64,000 bases of DNA, from contig NZ_CAJXIV010000007.1 in assembly GCF_913054185.1 (NCBI RefSeq), positions 1 to 64,000 on the forward strand, read 5' to 3'. Shown in pieces: positions 1 through 8,747 of this stretch (its first letter is position 1; each line of letters begins with the position of its first letter). The stretch is from an uncultured Shimia sp. (lineage in GTDB: Bacteria; Pseudomonadota; Alphaproteobacteria; Rhodobacterales; Rhodobacteraceae). The position numbers and the translations under genes are program-made. The notes beneath the pieces were generated by a model. That model saw only the letters and a list, made by a program, of their open reading frames with translations, searched no databases and was not told where the DNA came from.

Positions 1-2
1 TA

Positions 3-227
3 CCGATCATCCTTGGCATGGTTTTGGGTGGCATTATGGAAGTCAAGCTGCGGTCGGCCATGCCGCGCCTGAAAACGCCACTGGATATGATCGACCGGCC
101 AATCGCAGCGATTATATTCGGGGTCATTGTGCTGGTTTTGGTGCTGCACGTGCGCACGCTGATCAAGGAATGGCAGGCCCACCAACCCGAAGCGGACCAC
201 GACATGCACGACAGTCAGATGAGGTAA
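3..227 (+). CDS. Tripartite tricarboxylate transporter TctA family permease, C-terminal fragment (5' end outside window)
   Basis: Frame open from position 3 reads PIILGMVLGGIMEVKLRSAM..., the typical TctA C-terminal motif (PIILGxVLG); stop at 225-227. Confidence 0.75.
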   Translation, partial: PIILGMVLGGIMEVKLRSAMPRLKTPLDMIDRPIAAIIFGVIVLVLVLHVRTLIKEWQAHQPEADHDMHDSQMR

Positions 228-234
228 CCGGACA

Positions 235-1719
235 TTGGACCAGACACAGATCGATACATGGCGCGCAGTGCCAGTTGCAGCCTCTCGCCACCTGATTGAC
301 GGCAAGGCTGTGCCGGCCTCCGATGGTGGCACCATGGACGTTGTCTCGCCGATAGACGGGCAAGTCCTGACAACGGTGGCGGCTGGCACCACGGAAGATA
401 TGAACGCCGCCATTGCCTCGGCGCGTGCGGCGTTTGAAGATGAGCGCTGGGCTGGGCAGGCGCCGGTGGCACGCAAAAAGGTGTTGCTCAAATGGGCAGA
501 TCTGATTGAAGCCAACGCGCTGGAGCTGGCCGTATTGGGCGTGCGCGACAATGGCACGGAAATTAGTATGGCGCTCAAAGCTGAGCCGGGATCAGCCGCT
601 GCAACCATCCGGTACTATGCCGAAGCGCTGGACAAGATTTACGGAGAGATCGCGCCGACATCAGGCGATGTGCTTGGCATGATCCATAAAGAACCAGTGG
701 GTGTGGTTGGGGCCATCATTCCCTGGAATTTTCCTTTGATGATCGGGGCATGGAAGCTTGGACCCGCGCTTGCGATGGGCAATTCGGTTGTGTTGAAGCC
801 ATCGGAAACCGCATCGCTGTCGTTGATGCGTATGGCAGAGCTGGCGTTGGAAGCTGGGTTGCCGCCTGGTGTGTTAAATGCGGTGACCGGAGAAGGTCGC
901 GTTGTTGGCGAAACTCTCGGCTTGTCGATGGACGTGGATGTGCTGGTCTTCACCGGGTCTGGCACGACGGGGCGACGGTTGATGGAATATGCTGCGCGTT
1001 CGAACATGAAGCGCGTCTATCTGGAGCTTGGTGGGAAGTCCCCCAACATTGTGTTTGCTGATGCACCCAATCTGGATGAAGCGGCAAAGGTTGCCGCCGC
1101 GGGCATCTTCCGCAACTCCGGCCAGGTCTGTGTGGCGGGCTCGCGCCTTTTGGTCGAGGCGCCAATCCATGATGAGTTTGTGGCAGAAGTCATAAAAGCG
1201 GCGGAGGCGATGCGTGTTGGTGATCCGCTGAAGGTGGAGACACAGATCGGCGCGGTGAACTCGGAAACCCAGCTGCAAGCGAACCTTGGATTTGTCGAAA
1301 CGGCCGTCGCCGAAGGCGGGCAGGTTGTTACTGGCGGGGCGCGGATTTTGCAGGACACGGGCGGGTTTTACATGGCGCCGACCATTGTCACCGGCGTCAC
1401 GCAAGACGCGACATTGGCGCAGAAAGAAGTGTTTGGGCCGGTTTTAGGTGTCACACCGTTTGAAACGGAAGAGGACGCCGTCTCGTTGGCCAATTCCACA
1501 GTTTACGGCCTCGCCGGTGCCGCGTGGACAGCAAATCTTGGCCGTGCGCATCGTATGGTGAAAACCGTGCGCACAGGCGTCATGCACATCAATACTTACG
1601 GTGGGGCGGATGGGACGGTGCCGTTGGGCGGTGTTGGGCAATCTGGCAACGGGTCTGACAAGTCGCTGCACGCCATCGACAAATACGTGAATCTGAAAAC
1701 CGCTTGGATCAAGCTTTAG
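235..1719 (+). CDS. NAD(P)-dependent aldehyde dehydrogenase (phenylacetaldehyde/gamma-glutamyl-gamma-aminobutyraldehyde dehydrogenase-like)
   Basis: 494 aa; IPWNFPL, LELGGKSPNIVF, GQVCVAGSR catalytic Cys motif; start codon would be TTG, start uncertain. Confidence 0.85.
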   Translation: MDQTQIDTWRAVPVAASRHLIDGKAVPASDGGTMDVVSPIDGQVLTTVAAGTTEDMNAAIASARAAFEDERWAGQAPVARKKVLLKWADLIEANALELAVLGVRDNGTEISMALKAEPGSAAATIRYYAEALDKIYGEIAPTSGDVLGMIHKEPVGVVGAIIPWNFPLMIGAWKLGPALAMGNSVVLKPSETASLSLMRMAELALEAGLPPGVLNAVTGEGRVVGETLGLSMDVDVLVFTGSGTTGRRLMEYAARSNMKRVYLELGGKSPNIVFADAPNLDEAAKVAAAGIFRNSGQVCVAGSRLLVEAPIHDEFVAEVIKAAEAMRVGDPLKVETQIGAVNSETQLQANLGFVETAVAEGGQVVTGGARILQDTGGFYMAPTIVTGVTQDATLAQKEVFGPVLGVTPFETEEDAVSLANSTVYGLAGAAWTANLGRAHRMVKTVRTGVMHINTYGGADGTVPLGGVGQSGNGSDKSLHAIDKYVNLKTAWIKL

Positions 1720-1728
1720 GGGCCTCTA

Positions 1729-2961
1729 ATGACCATCAAGACAATTCTGGTGATCGGCACTTTTGACACCAAAGACGACGAATTGAGTTTTCTTTCTGGC
1801 GTAATCCAACAACAGGGTGGCCACGTGGTCACAATGGATGTTTCCGTCTTGGGGAACCCGTCCAAGCCCACCAATTACTCAAAGCACGATGTCGCCGAAG
1901 AGGGCGGCAGCTCCATTCAGAAAGCCATCGACAGCGGGGATGAGAACCACGCCATGCAGATCATGGCGAAGGGCGCGAGCCTTTTGACAGCGCGTTTGTT
2001 TGCGCAAGGTGAGTTTGACGGCATGATTGTGCTAGGCGGCACAATGGGAACGGACCTTGCTCTTGATGTGGCTTCGGCGCTGCCGTTGGGCGTGCCAAAG
2101 TATATTGTATCTACGGTGGCGTTTTCACCACTCATTCCTTCAGAACGATTGGCTGCTGACGCACAAATGATCCTTTGGGCGGGTGGCCTCTATGGATTGA
2201 ACTCAATCTGTAAAGCATCCCTGTCTCAGGCGGCTGGGGCTGTTTTGGGGGCCGCGCGCGCAGTGCAGCGGCCGGATCCGGATAAGCCTTTGATTGGGAT
2301 GACGTCTCTGGGGACATCGGCGCTGAAATACGTCATTCCTCTGATACCAGCACTGGAAGCGCGGGGCTTTGAGGTGGCCGTTTTCCATGCAACCGGCATG
2401 GGGGGGCGTGCTTTTGAATGTCTTGCCGCGCAGGGGGCGTTTGCCTGCGTGTTTGATTTCTGCACGCAGGAGTTGGGCAACCATGTGAATGGCTCCAGCT
2501 TGTCCGCTGGGGCGGATCGATTGACCGGCGCTGGCCGAAACGGCACCCCTCAAATCGTGGCGCCGGGCTGTTATGATCTGGTGGATGTGGTGGGGTGGCA
2601 GCCATTGGCGGAAAAGTGGGATAGTCACATGGTCCACGAACACAATCGCCTGTTGACCTCAATTGTCCTGCAGGCGGAGGAAATCAAAGCAGTCGCGCGT
2701 GCGCATTCGGAACAGTTGAAAACAGCCAAAGGGCCAGTCACACTGCTTTTGCCGGAACATGGGTTGGGAGAATGGGACAGGGAAGGTGCGGACTTGCACA
2801 ATCCCGACGGGCTTGCAGCATTCCTGAATGAGCTTGAAACTACGTTGCCACCAAACGTTCAAACACATCGCTTTGCATGCCACATCAATGACGGCGCTTT
2901 TGCAGACAAGGCGCTTGAGGTGATTGATGGCTGGTGCGCCGACGGAACGATCAGGACTTAG
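1729..2961 (+). CDS. UPF0261 / Tm-1-like ATP-binding domain protein
   Basis: 410 aa; N-term KTILVIGTFDTKDDELSFL and GTMGTDLALDVASALPLGVPKYIVSTVAFSP typical of UPF0261. Confidence 0.85.
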   Translation: MTIKTILVIGTFDTKDDELSFLSGVIQQQGGHVVTMDVSVLGNPSKPTNYSKHDVAEEGGSSIQKAIDSGDENHAMQIMAKGASLLTARLFAQGEFDGMIVLGGTMGTDLALDVASALPLGVPKYIVSTVAFSPLIPSERLAADAQMILWAGGLYGLNSICKASLSQAAGAVLGAARAVQRPDPDKPLIGMTSLGTSALKYVIPLIPALEARGFEVAVFHATGMGGRAFECLAAQGAFACVFDFCTQELGNHVNGSSLSAGADRLTGAGRNGTPQIVAPGCYDLVDVVGWQPLAEKWDSHMVHEHNRLLTSIVLQAEEIKAVARAHSEQLKTAKGPVTLLLPEHGLGEWDREGADLHNPDGLAAFLNELETTLPPNVQTHRFACHINDGAFADKALEVIDGWCADGTIRT

Positions 2962-3391
2962 GTTTGGCACCGGGATCAAGCATGGCGAGGAGGTCCAGCA
3001 GGGTCTCGTAGTTTTCCTCGCCAAGCGTGTCTTTGAAGCCCGCAACAATCTGGGTGGATTGAGACGCGTGATTGTCAATGATTTGCTGGCCAGCAGGTGT
3101 GATCTCAAGGAACTGACGGCGGCGGTCTTCTTCGTCGCGGATTTGGGTGACCAACTCTTTCTCTCTTAACGTGGCCGCGATGCGAGTCAGGCTGGAAAAC
3201 AGAAGGCTGGATCGGTCTGCAACCGTTTTGCTGTCGGTGCGGCCATACTCCGAAAGAACGCGCAAGATGCGCCACTGTTGTTCGGTGATCCCGGTTTCTG
3301 AAAGCATCTCCCGTATCGGGAGCATGACACCTTCGCGGGCACGAATAAGAGCGATGGGCAGAGAGCGCGCGGTTGATGGGAGCGGTTTCAT
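2951..3391 (-). CDS. hpaR: Homoprotocatechuate degradation regulator HpaR (MarR family)
   Basis: MarR wHTH (ITEQQWRILRVLSEYGRTDSKTVADRSSLLFSSLTRIAATLREKELV); adjacent to hpa genes; start chosen at MKPLPSTARSLPIALIRARE. Confidence 0.85.
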   Translation of the reverse strand: MKPLPSTARSLPIALIRAREGVMLPIREMLSETGITEQQWRILRVLSEYGRTDSKTVADRSSLLFSSLTRIAATLREKELVTQIRDEEDRRRQFLEITPAGQQIIDNHASQSTQIVAGFKDTLGEENYETLLDLLAMLDPGAKPKS

Positions 3392-3478
3392 GGTCTGGGC
3401 CTCAAAAGTGTCGATGTCTGTGACTTGCACAACAATATGCCGGTTGACAACCGAACTCAAAATTAATTATCAAGACAA

Positions 3479-3496
3479 TAATTGTCATGACAATTA
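3479..3496. promoter_or_regulatory. 18-bp perfect palindrome TAATTGTCATGACAATTA, candidate HpaR operator
   Basis: Perfect dyad read directly, located between divergent hpaR and hpaF. Confidence 0.6.
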
Positions 3497-3516
3497 AATG
3501 TGTAAGAGGAGAGCTG

Positions 3517-3906
3517 ATGCCACATTTTCAGATCGACTATTCTGCCAACCTCGAAGAGGTTGTGGATATGGCGGCCTTATGTGAGGTGATCCGCGCAACG
3601 GCGGCACAGATCGAGACCTTCCCGATAGCAGGTATTCGTGTCCGCGCGACGCGTGTAGATTACTGTGCAATGGCGGACGGAAACCCCAAACACGGGTTCC
3701 TGGACTTGAGTATTCGGCTTCGGGCTGGTCGGCCTGAGAACGTAAAGAAAGCCGCGGCTGAGCGCATTTTTGCGGCTCTCAGAGAGTTTGTCGCGCCGGC
3801 CATGGCAACCCATTCCATCGCCCTTTCAGCCGAAATGCGCGACATCGATGCCGATCTTTCACCAAAATTCGGAAATGTCCGTGACCATCTGGAGACCTCA
3901 GCATGA
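3517..3906 (+). CDS. hpaF: 5-carboxymethyl-2-hydroxymuconate isomerase
   Basis: MPHFQIDYSANLEE... N-terminal Pro tautomerase fold signature; AAGAGGAG RBS; in hpa cluster. Confidence 0.85.
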   Translation: MPHFQIDYSANLEEVVDMAALCEVIRATAAQIETFPIAGIRVRATRVDYCAMADGNPKHGFLDLSIRLRAGRPENVKKAAAERIFAALREFVAPAMATHSIALSAEMRDIDADLSPKFGNVRDHLETSA

Positions 3907-5414
3907 GCATACTTGATGACAATATTGCAAAGCTGGACGGGTTTCTGTCACGCTTTCGCGCCGAAGGTATCCAGAACCGGATTGCAGGTCTGGATGTGGA
4001 GGGCAGTGCAGGGACGTTTCAGAACATGTCACCCGTTGACAAAACTCTGATCTGTGACGTTGCGCATGGGACAGCAGGTGACATTGATGCCGCAGCAGAT
4101 GCGGCTCACGCTGCTTTTGCCGCATGGCGCGATATGCCAGCTTTGGTGCGCAAGAAAATACTGATCCGCATCGCAGAAGGCATCGAGGCGCGTGCAGAGG
4201 AAATTGCGCTCTGTGAATGTTGGGACACTGGGCAAGCGTATAAGTTCATGTCCAAAGCCGCGCTGCGTGGGGCTGAAAACTTCCGGTATTTTGCTGATCA
4301 GGTTGTGCAGGCGCGTGATGGCCAGCACCTAAAATCACCAACCTTGATGAACATCACCACGCGTGTGCCAATTGGCCCGGTGGGGGTGATTACACCGTGG
4401 AACACACCTTTCATGCTCTCGACATGGAAAATCGCACCAGCATTGGCCGCGGGCTGCACTGTGGTTCACAAACCTGCAGAGGCTTCGCCGCTGACTGCGC
4501 GCTTGCTTGTGGAAATCGCCGAAGAGGCAGGTTTGCCACCAGGTGTATTAAATACAGTGAACGGGTTTGGCGAAGAGGTGGGCAAGGCTCTGTGCGAAAA
4601 TCCTAAGATCAAGGCGATCGCTTTTGTGGGTGAAAGCCGCACGGGCAGCTTGATTACCAAGCAGGGAGCGGACACGCTTAAGCGTAATCACCTTGAACTT
4701 GGCGGCAAAAATCCTGTGATCGTATTTGACGATGCCGATTTGGATCGGGCCTTGGATGCAGCGATCTTCATGATTTATTCGATCAACGGTGAGCGTTGCA
4801 CGTCTTCCTCGCGCTTGCTGGTGCAGGACACCATTCGCGATGCGTTTGAGGCCAAGCTGATAGAGCGGGTCAACAACATCAAGGTGGGGCACCCGCTTGA
4901 TCCCGCTACAGAAATCGGTCCGTTGGTGACCGAAGAGCATTTCAACAAAGTCACGAGCTATTTTGACATCGCCAAAGAAGATGGTGCAACGGTTGCAGCC
5001 GGTGGTGTCACCGTGGGGGACGAGGGCTACTTTGTGCGCCCGACGCTTTTCACGCAGGCCAACAACCAAATGCGCATTGCGCAGGAGGAAATCTTTGGTC
5101 CGGTACTGACGTCGATCCCGTTCTCGACGGAAGAAGAGGCGTTGGAGATCGCCAACGACATTCCGTATGGCTTGACTGGATACGTTTGGACCAAAGATCT
5201 GACGCGCGCGCTTAGGTTCACTGACAAGCTTGAGGCGGGCATGATCTGGGTGAATTCAGAAAACGTGCGCCACTTGCCGACGCCCTTTGGAGGCGTCAAG
5301 GCCAGCGGCATTGGCCGTGACGGCGGCGACTGGTCGTTTGACTTCTACATGGAGCAAAAGCACATCGGTTTTGCCACCGGGCAGCACAAAATCACCAAGC
5401 TGGGAGCGTTGTGA
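3903..5414 (+). CDS. hpaE: 5-carboxymethyl-2-hydroxymuconate semialdehyde dehydrogenase
   Basis: 503 aa ALDH; NHLELGGKNPVIVFDDAD, NGERCTSSSRLLV; overlaps hpaF stop (ATGA). Confidence 0.9.
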   Translation: MSILDDNIAKLDGFLSRFRAEGIQNRIAGLDVEGSAGTFQNMSPVDKTLICDVAHGTAGDIDAAADAAHAAFAAWRDMPALVRKKILIRIAEGIEARAEEIALCECWDTGQAYKFMSKAALRGAENFRYFADQVVQARDGQHLKSPTLMNITTRVPIGPVGVITPWNTPFMLSTWKIAPALAAGCTVVHKPAEASPLTARLLVEIAEEAGLPPGVLNTVNGFGEEVGKALCENPKIKAIAFVGESRTGSLITKQGADTLKRNHLELGGKNPVIVFDDADLDRALDAAIFMIYSINGERCTSSSRLLVQDTIRDAFEAKLIERVNNIKVGHPLDPATEIGPLVTEEHFNKVTSYFDIAKEDGATVAAGGVTVGDEGYFVRPTLFTQANNQMRIAQEEIFGPVLTSIPFSTEEEALEIANDIPYGLTGYVWTKDLTRALRFTDKLEAGMIWVNSENVRHLPTPFGGVKASGIGRDGGDWSFDFYMEQKHIGFATGQHKITKLGAL

Positions 5415-6268
5415 TGGGCGAGATCGTACTGGCAGCAAAGTGCACACATGTGCCGACCATGCTGATGAGCGAACAGGACGGGCCGGTCAAAGGCGCTCGC
5501 CAGCCTGCTATCGATGGACATTTTGAAATCGCCCGTCGCGCAAAAGAGCTTGGGGCCGACACAATTGTCATTTGTGACACTCATTGGGTGATCAACGCAG
5601 GCTTTCATATCAATGCCAACAGCCGGTTTGGGGGCTTGTTCACGTCAAATGAATTTCCGCAGTTCATTCAGGATATGCCTTATGACTATGCAGGCAATCC
5701 GGAACTGGGAGATGCAATTGCCAAAGAGGCGTCTGATCGTGGCGCTCATACTTTGGCGCACCATCTCGACTCGCTTGAATTGGAATATGGCACGCTGGTC
5801 CCAATGCGGTTTATGTCTCGTGCCCATGATATGAAGGTTGTGTCGGTGGCCGCCTGGTGCACGGTACATGGCCACGATGAAAGCCGCATTGTTGGTGAAG
5901 CCATCCGCGCGGCGGTTGAGGCATCTGACAGCAAGGTTCTCTTGGTCGCATCTGGCTCACTGTCGCACAAAATCTGGCCAAACAAAGACTATGCCGCCAA
6001 CAACGGTACTTTTACGATCAGCTCCGAGTTCAACCGGCAAATGGACTTGCACGTGCTGGATATGTGGCAGCGTGGGGATCACGCAGCTTTCCTCAAGATG
6101 CTGCCCGAATACGCCGAGTACTGCTGTGGCGAAGGCTCGATGCACGACACGGCGATGCTCTATGGTGCGCTAGGCTGGGATCGATACGACGCGAAATGCG
6201 AAGTCGTAACCGAGTATTTTCCCAGCTCGGGCACTGGCCAGACCAATGTCATCTTTCCAGTCCAATAG
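5414..6268 (+). CDS. hpaD: 3,4-dihydroxyphenylacetate 2,3-dioxygenase, class III (LigB-like) extradiol type
   Basis: E. coli HpaD-like: AAKCTHVPTM, DTHWVINAGFHIN, LEYGTLVPMRFM, CGEGSMHDTAML, FPSSGTGQ. Confidence 0.9.
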   Translation: MGEIVLAAKCTHVPTMLMSEQDGPVKGARQPAIDGHFEIARRAKELGADTIVICDTHWVINAGFHINANSRFGGLFTSNEFPQFIQDMPYDYAGNPELGDAIAKEASDRGAHTLAHHLDSLELEYGTLVPMRFMSRAHDMKVVSVAAWCTVHGHDESRIVGEAIRAAVEASDSKVLLVASGSLSHKIWPNKDYAANNGTFTISSEFNRQMDLHVLDMWQRGDHAAFLKMLPEYAEYCCGEGSMHDTAMLYGALGWDRYDAKCEVVTEYFPSSGTGQTNVIFPVQ

Positions 6269-6277
6269 GAGGCTTTG

Positions 6278-7261
6278 ATGCCCGTTCCAGCCCCAAACCT
6301 TTATCCGGACTTCAACACAATCCGCCTGAGCCATGTCTGTTTGAACGTCAACGACTTGATGGCGTCGAAAAAGTTCTACACCGAAATCCTTGGACTGCAG
6401 GTGTCGGATGAGAGCGAAAGCCACATCTACCTGCGCGCTATGGAAGAACGCGGTCACCATTGTGTGATCCTTCAAAAATCGGATCAGCCCGGTACGGTTG
6501 AGGTGATGGGGTTTAAAACGTTTGACGAAGACGACCTGGACCGCGCAGAGGTCTTCTTCAAAGCCAAAGGGCGGCCGACATCCTGGGTCGAAAGACCGTA
6601 TCAAGGCAGGACGTTGTTGACGTCGGACAACATTGGCATTCCGTTGGAATTTTATCACAAGATGGACCGGCTTGAGCCGATCCATCAGAAGTATGCGCTC
6701 TACCGTGGTGTCAAACCTTTGCGTATCGATCACTTTAACTGCTTCAGTCATGACGTGGATGCCTCTGCCGCATTCTATTCCGACTTCGGGTTCCGGGTGA
6801 CGGAATACACCGAAGATGAAGACAGCAAACGGCTTTGGGCGGCTTGGTTGCATCGCAAAGGCGGGGTGCATGACATGGCCTTCACCAACGGAACCGGGCC
6901 TCGCATGCATCATGTGGCGTTTTGGGTGCCAACACCGCTCAACATCATTGATCTGCTCGATCTGATGTCGACCACCGGCTATGTTGATAATATTGAACGT
7001 GGTCCCGGACGTCACGGGATTTCGAATGCGTTTTTTCTGTATATTCTGGATCCCGACGGCCACCGGATTGAGATCTATTGTTCCGATTATCAGACCGTTG
7101 ACCCAGATCTTGAACCGATCAAATGGGACTTGAAAGACCCGCAGCGCCAAACCTTATGGGGGGCGGCCGCACCTGAAAGTTGGTTTAAGCATGGCACAAC
7201 CTTTGTGGGAGTCGACACCAAGGAGTCCGACATGAAGGCCAGCCCGATAATTGCGCCATGA
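6278..7261 (+). CDS. Homoprotocatechuate 2,3-dioxygenase, class I (vicinal oxygen chelate) extradiol type
   Basis: Two VOC domains; IRLSHVCLNVNDL; metal-ligand motifs RIDHFNCF (His), RMHHVAFWV (His), HRIEIYCSDY (Glu) as in Brevibacterium HPCD/MndD type enzymes. Confidence 0.88.
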   Translation: MPVPAPNLYPDFNTIRLSHVCLNVNDLMASKKFYTEILGLQVSDESESHIYLRAMEERGHHCVILQKSDQPGTVEVMGFKTFDEDDLDRAEVFFKAKGRPTSWVERPYQGRTLLTSDNIGIPLEFYHKMDRLEPIHQKYALYRGVKPLRIDHFNCFSHDVDASAAFYSDFGFRVTEYTEDEDSKRLWAAWLHRKGGVHDMAFTNGTGPRMHHVAFWVPTPLNIIDLLDLMSTTGYVDNIERGPGRHGISNAFFLYILDPDGHRIEIYCSDYQTVDPDLEPIKWDLKDPQRQTLWGAAAPESWFKHGTTFVGVDTKESDMKASPIIAP

Positions 7262-7349
7262 CCGGCGCAGCGCCACATCGCGATAGGGTGCCAAAGGTTA
7301 CCAAGCGAACAGGCATACAGAGATCGACATTAACGTCTGGGAGTGGCGC

Positions 7350-8747
7350 ATGAACTGGGACGACTTTGCCAATTGGAGCAAACACATCGCCGATTGGGGT
7401 GCACAGTATCATAAGACGTTGCGCGACAGACCGGTGCGGGCGCAAACTCAACCGGGTGAAATCTCTGCACAGCTCGCCCCAGTGCCGCCCACCAAAGGCG
7501 AAGACATGTCGGTCATCCTCAAGGATTTCGAAGACATTGTGATGCCGGGCATGACCCACTGGCAGCATCCACGTTTTTTTGCATATTTCCCTGCCAACGC
7601 CGCACCGCCGTCCATTCTGGCTGAGCAGCTGGTCAACACAATGGCCGCACAATGTATGTTGTGGCAGACCTCGCCCGCCGCCACGGAGGTCGAAGGTGTC
7701 ATGATTGATTGGTTGCGTCAGGCCTTGGGTTTGCCGCAACCTTACACGGGTGTCATTCAGGACAGCGCATCATCTGCAACGCTGTCTGCGGTCCTGACCA
7801 TGCGAGAACGTGCCACTGGGTTTACCGGCAATCGAGACGGTTTGAATGGCAAAGGCAATTTGCGAATCTATTGCTCTGATCAGGTGCACTCCTCGATTGA
7901 TCGCGCTTGTTGGGTGTCGGGGATCGGGCAGGAAAACCTCGTCAAAATCCCCGGCGTCGGCGCCCGATATGGCATGGACAGCCGCGCGCTTGAGGCGGCA
8001 ATCAAAGACGACATTGCCGCCGGTCACACACCCGCGGGGGTGGTCGCAATCACTGGCGGAACCGGCGTCGGGGCGTGTGATACTTTGGGCCCGGTTCTGG
8101 AACTGGCACGGCAATACGATCTTTATACCCATCTCGACGCCGCGTGGGCAGGGTCCGCCATGATCTGTCCAGAAATTCGCGACGATTTCTGGGAAGATGT
8201 AGATGGCTTTGACAGTATTGTTTTCAATCCCCACAAATGGTTGGGGGCTCAGTTTGATTGCTCGGTTCAATTCCTTCGGGATGCGGGACCGCAACTTGAT
8301 ACGCTCAAGATTGAACCGGAGTATTTGAAAACCACCGGGGAAGCCCTGACCAACTATTCCGAATGGACCATCCCGCTTGGTCGACGCTTTCGGGCATTGA
8401 AACTCTGGTTCTTGATCCGGTCTTATGGATTGGAAGGTTTGCAAGAGCGTATTCGGAACCATGTTGCCTGGGCCGAAGAACTGTGTGGCAAAATCAGTGC
8501 CATGGATGGGTTTGAGATTGCTACTGACCCGATCCTCAGCCTGTTTTCCTTTCGCTGCCCGGGTGATGATGCAGCCCAGCAACGTTTGGTTGATGCGCTG
8601 AACGCCGATGGCCGCATCTATCTGACACAAGGGGCTTTTGGAGGCCGCAAGATCATTCGAGTTCAGGTAGGCCAGTTCGACACAACACGAGACGATGTGA
8701 TGGCTGTTTGCGCGGTCATCCAAGATGTTTGGGGGCAAATCAAATGA
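7350..8747 (+). CDS. PLP-dependent aromatic-L-amino-acid decarboxylase family protein
   Basis: 465 aa; FNPHKW PLP lysine, SDQVHSSIDRAC, PLGRRFRALKLWFLIRSYG; retains catalytic-loop Tyr (EPEYLK). Confidence 0.88.
   Translation: MNWDDFANWSKHIADWGAQYHKTLRDRPVRAQTQPGEISAQLAPVPPTKGEDMSVILKDFEDIVMPGMTHWQHPRFFAYFPANAAPPSILAEQLVNTMAAQCMLWQTSPAATEVEGVMIDWLRQALGLPQPYTGVIQDSASSATLSAVLTMRERATGFTGNRDGLNGKGNLRIYCSDQVHSSIDRACWVSGIGQENLVKIPGVGARYGMDSRALEAAIKDDIAAGHTPAGVVAITGGTGVGACDTLGPVLELARQYDLYTHLDAAWAGSAMICPEIRDDFWEDVDGFDSIVFNPHKWLGAQFDCSVQFLRDAGPQLDTLKIEPEYLKTTGEALTNYSEWTIPLGRRFRALKLWFLIRSYGLEGLQERIRNHVAWAEELCGKISAMDGFEIATDPILSLFSFRCPGDDAAQQRLVDALNADGRIYLTQGAFGGRKIIRVQVGQFDTTRDDVMAVCAVIQDVWGQIK

Noticed and set aside
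6170-7150. 326-aa minus ORF opposite the VOC dioxygenase
   Set aside because: Antisense shadow; the plus-strand gene has intact metal-ligand motifs.
5414-7261. Tandem duplication of hpaD
   Set aside because: The two proteins share function prediction but no sequence or fold similarity, so not a duplication.
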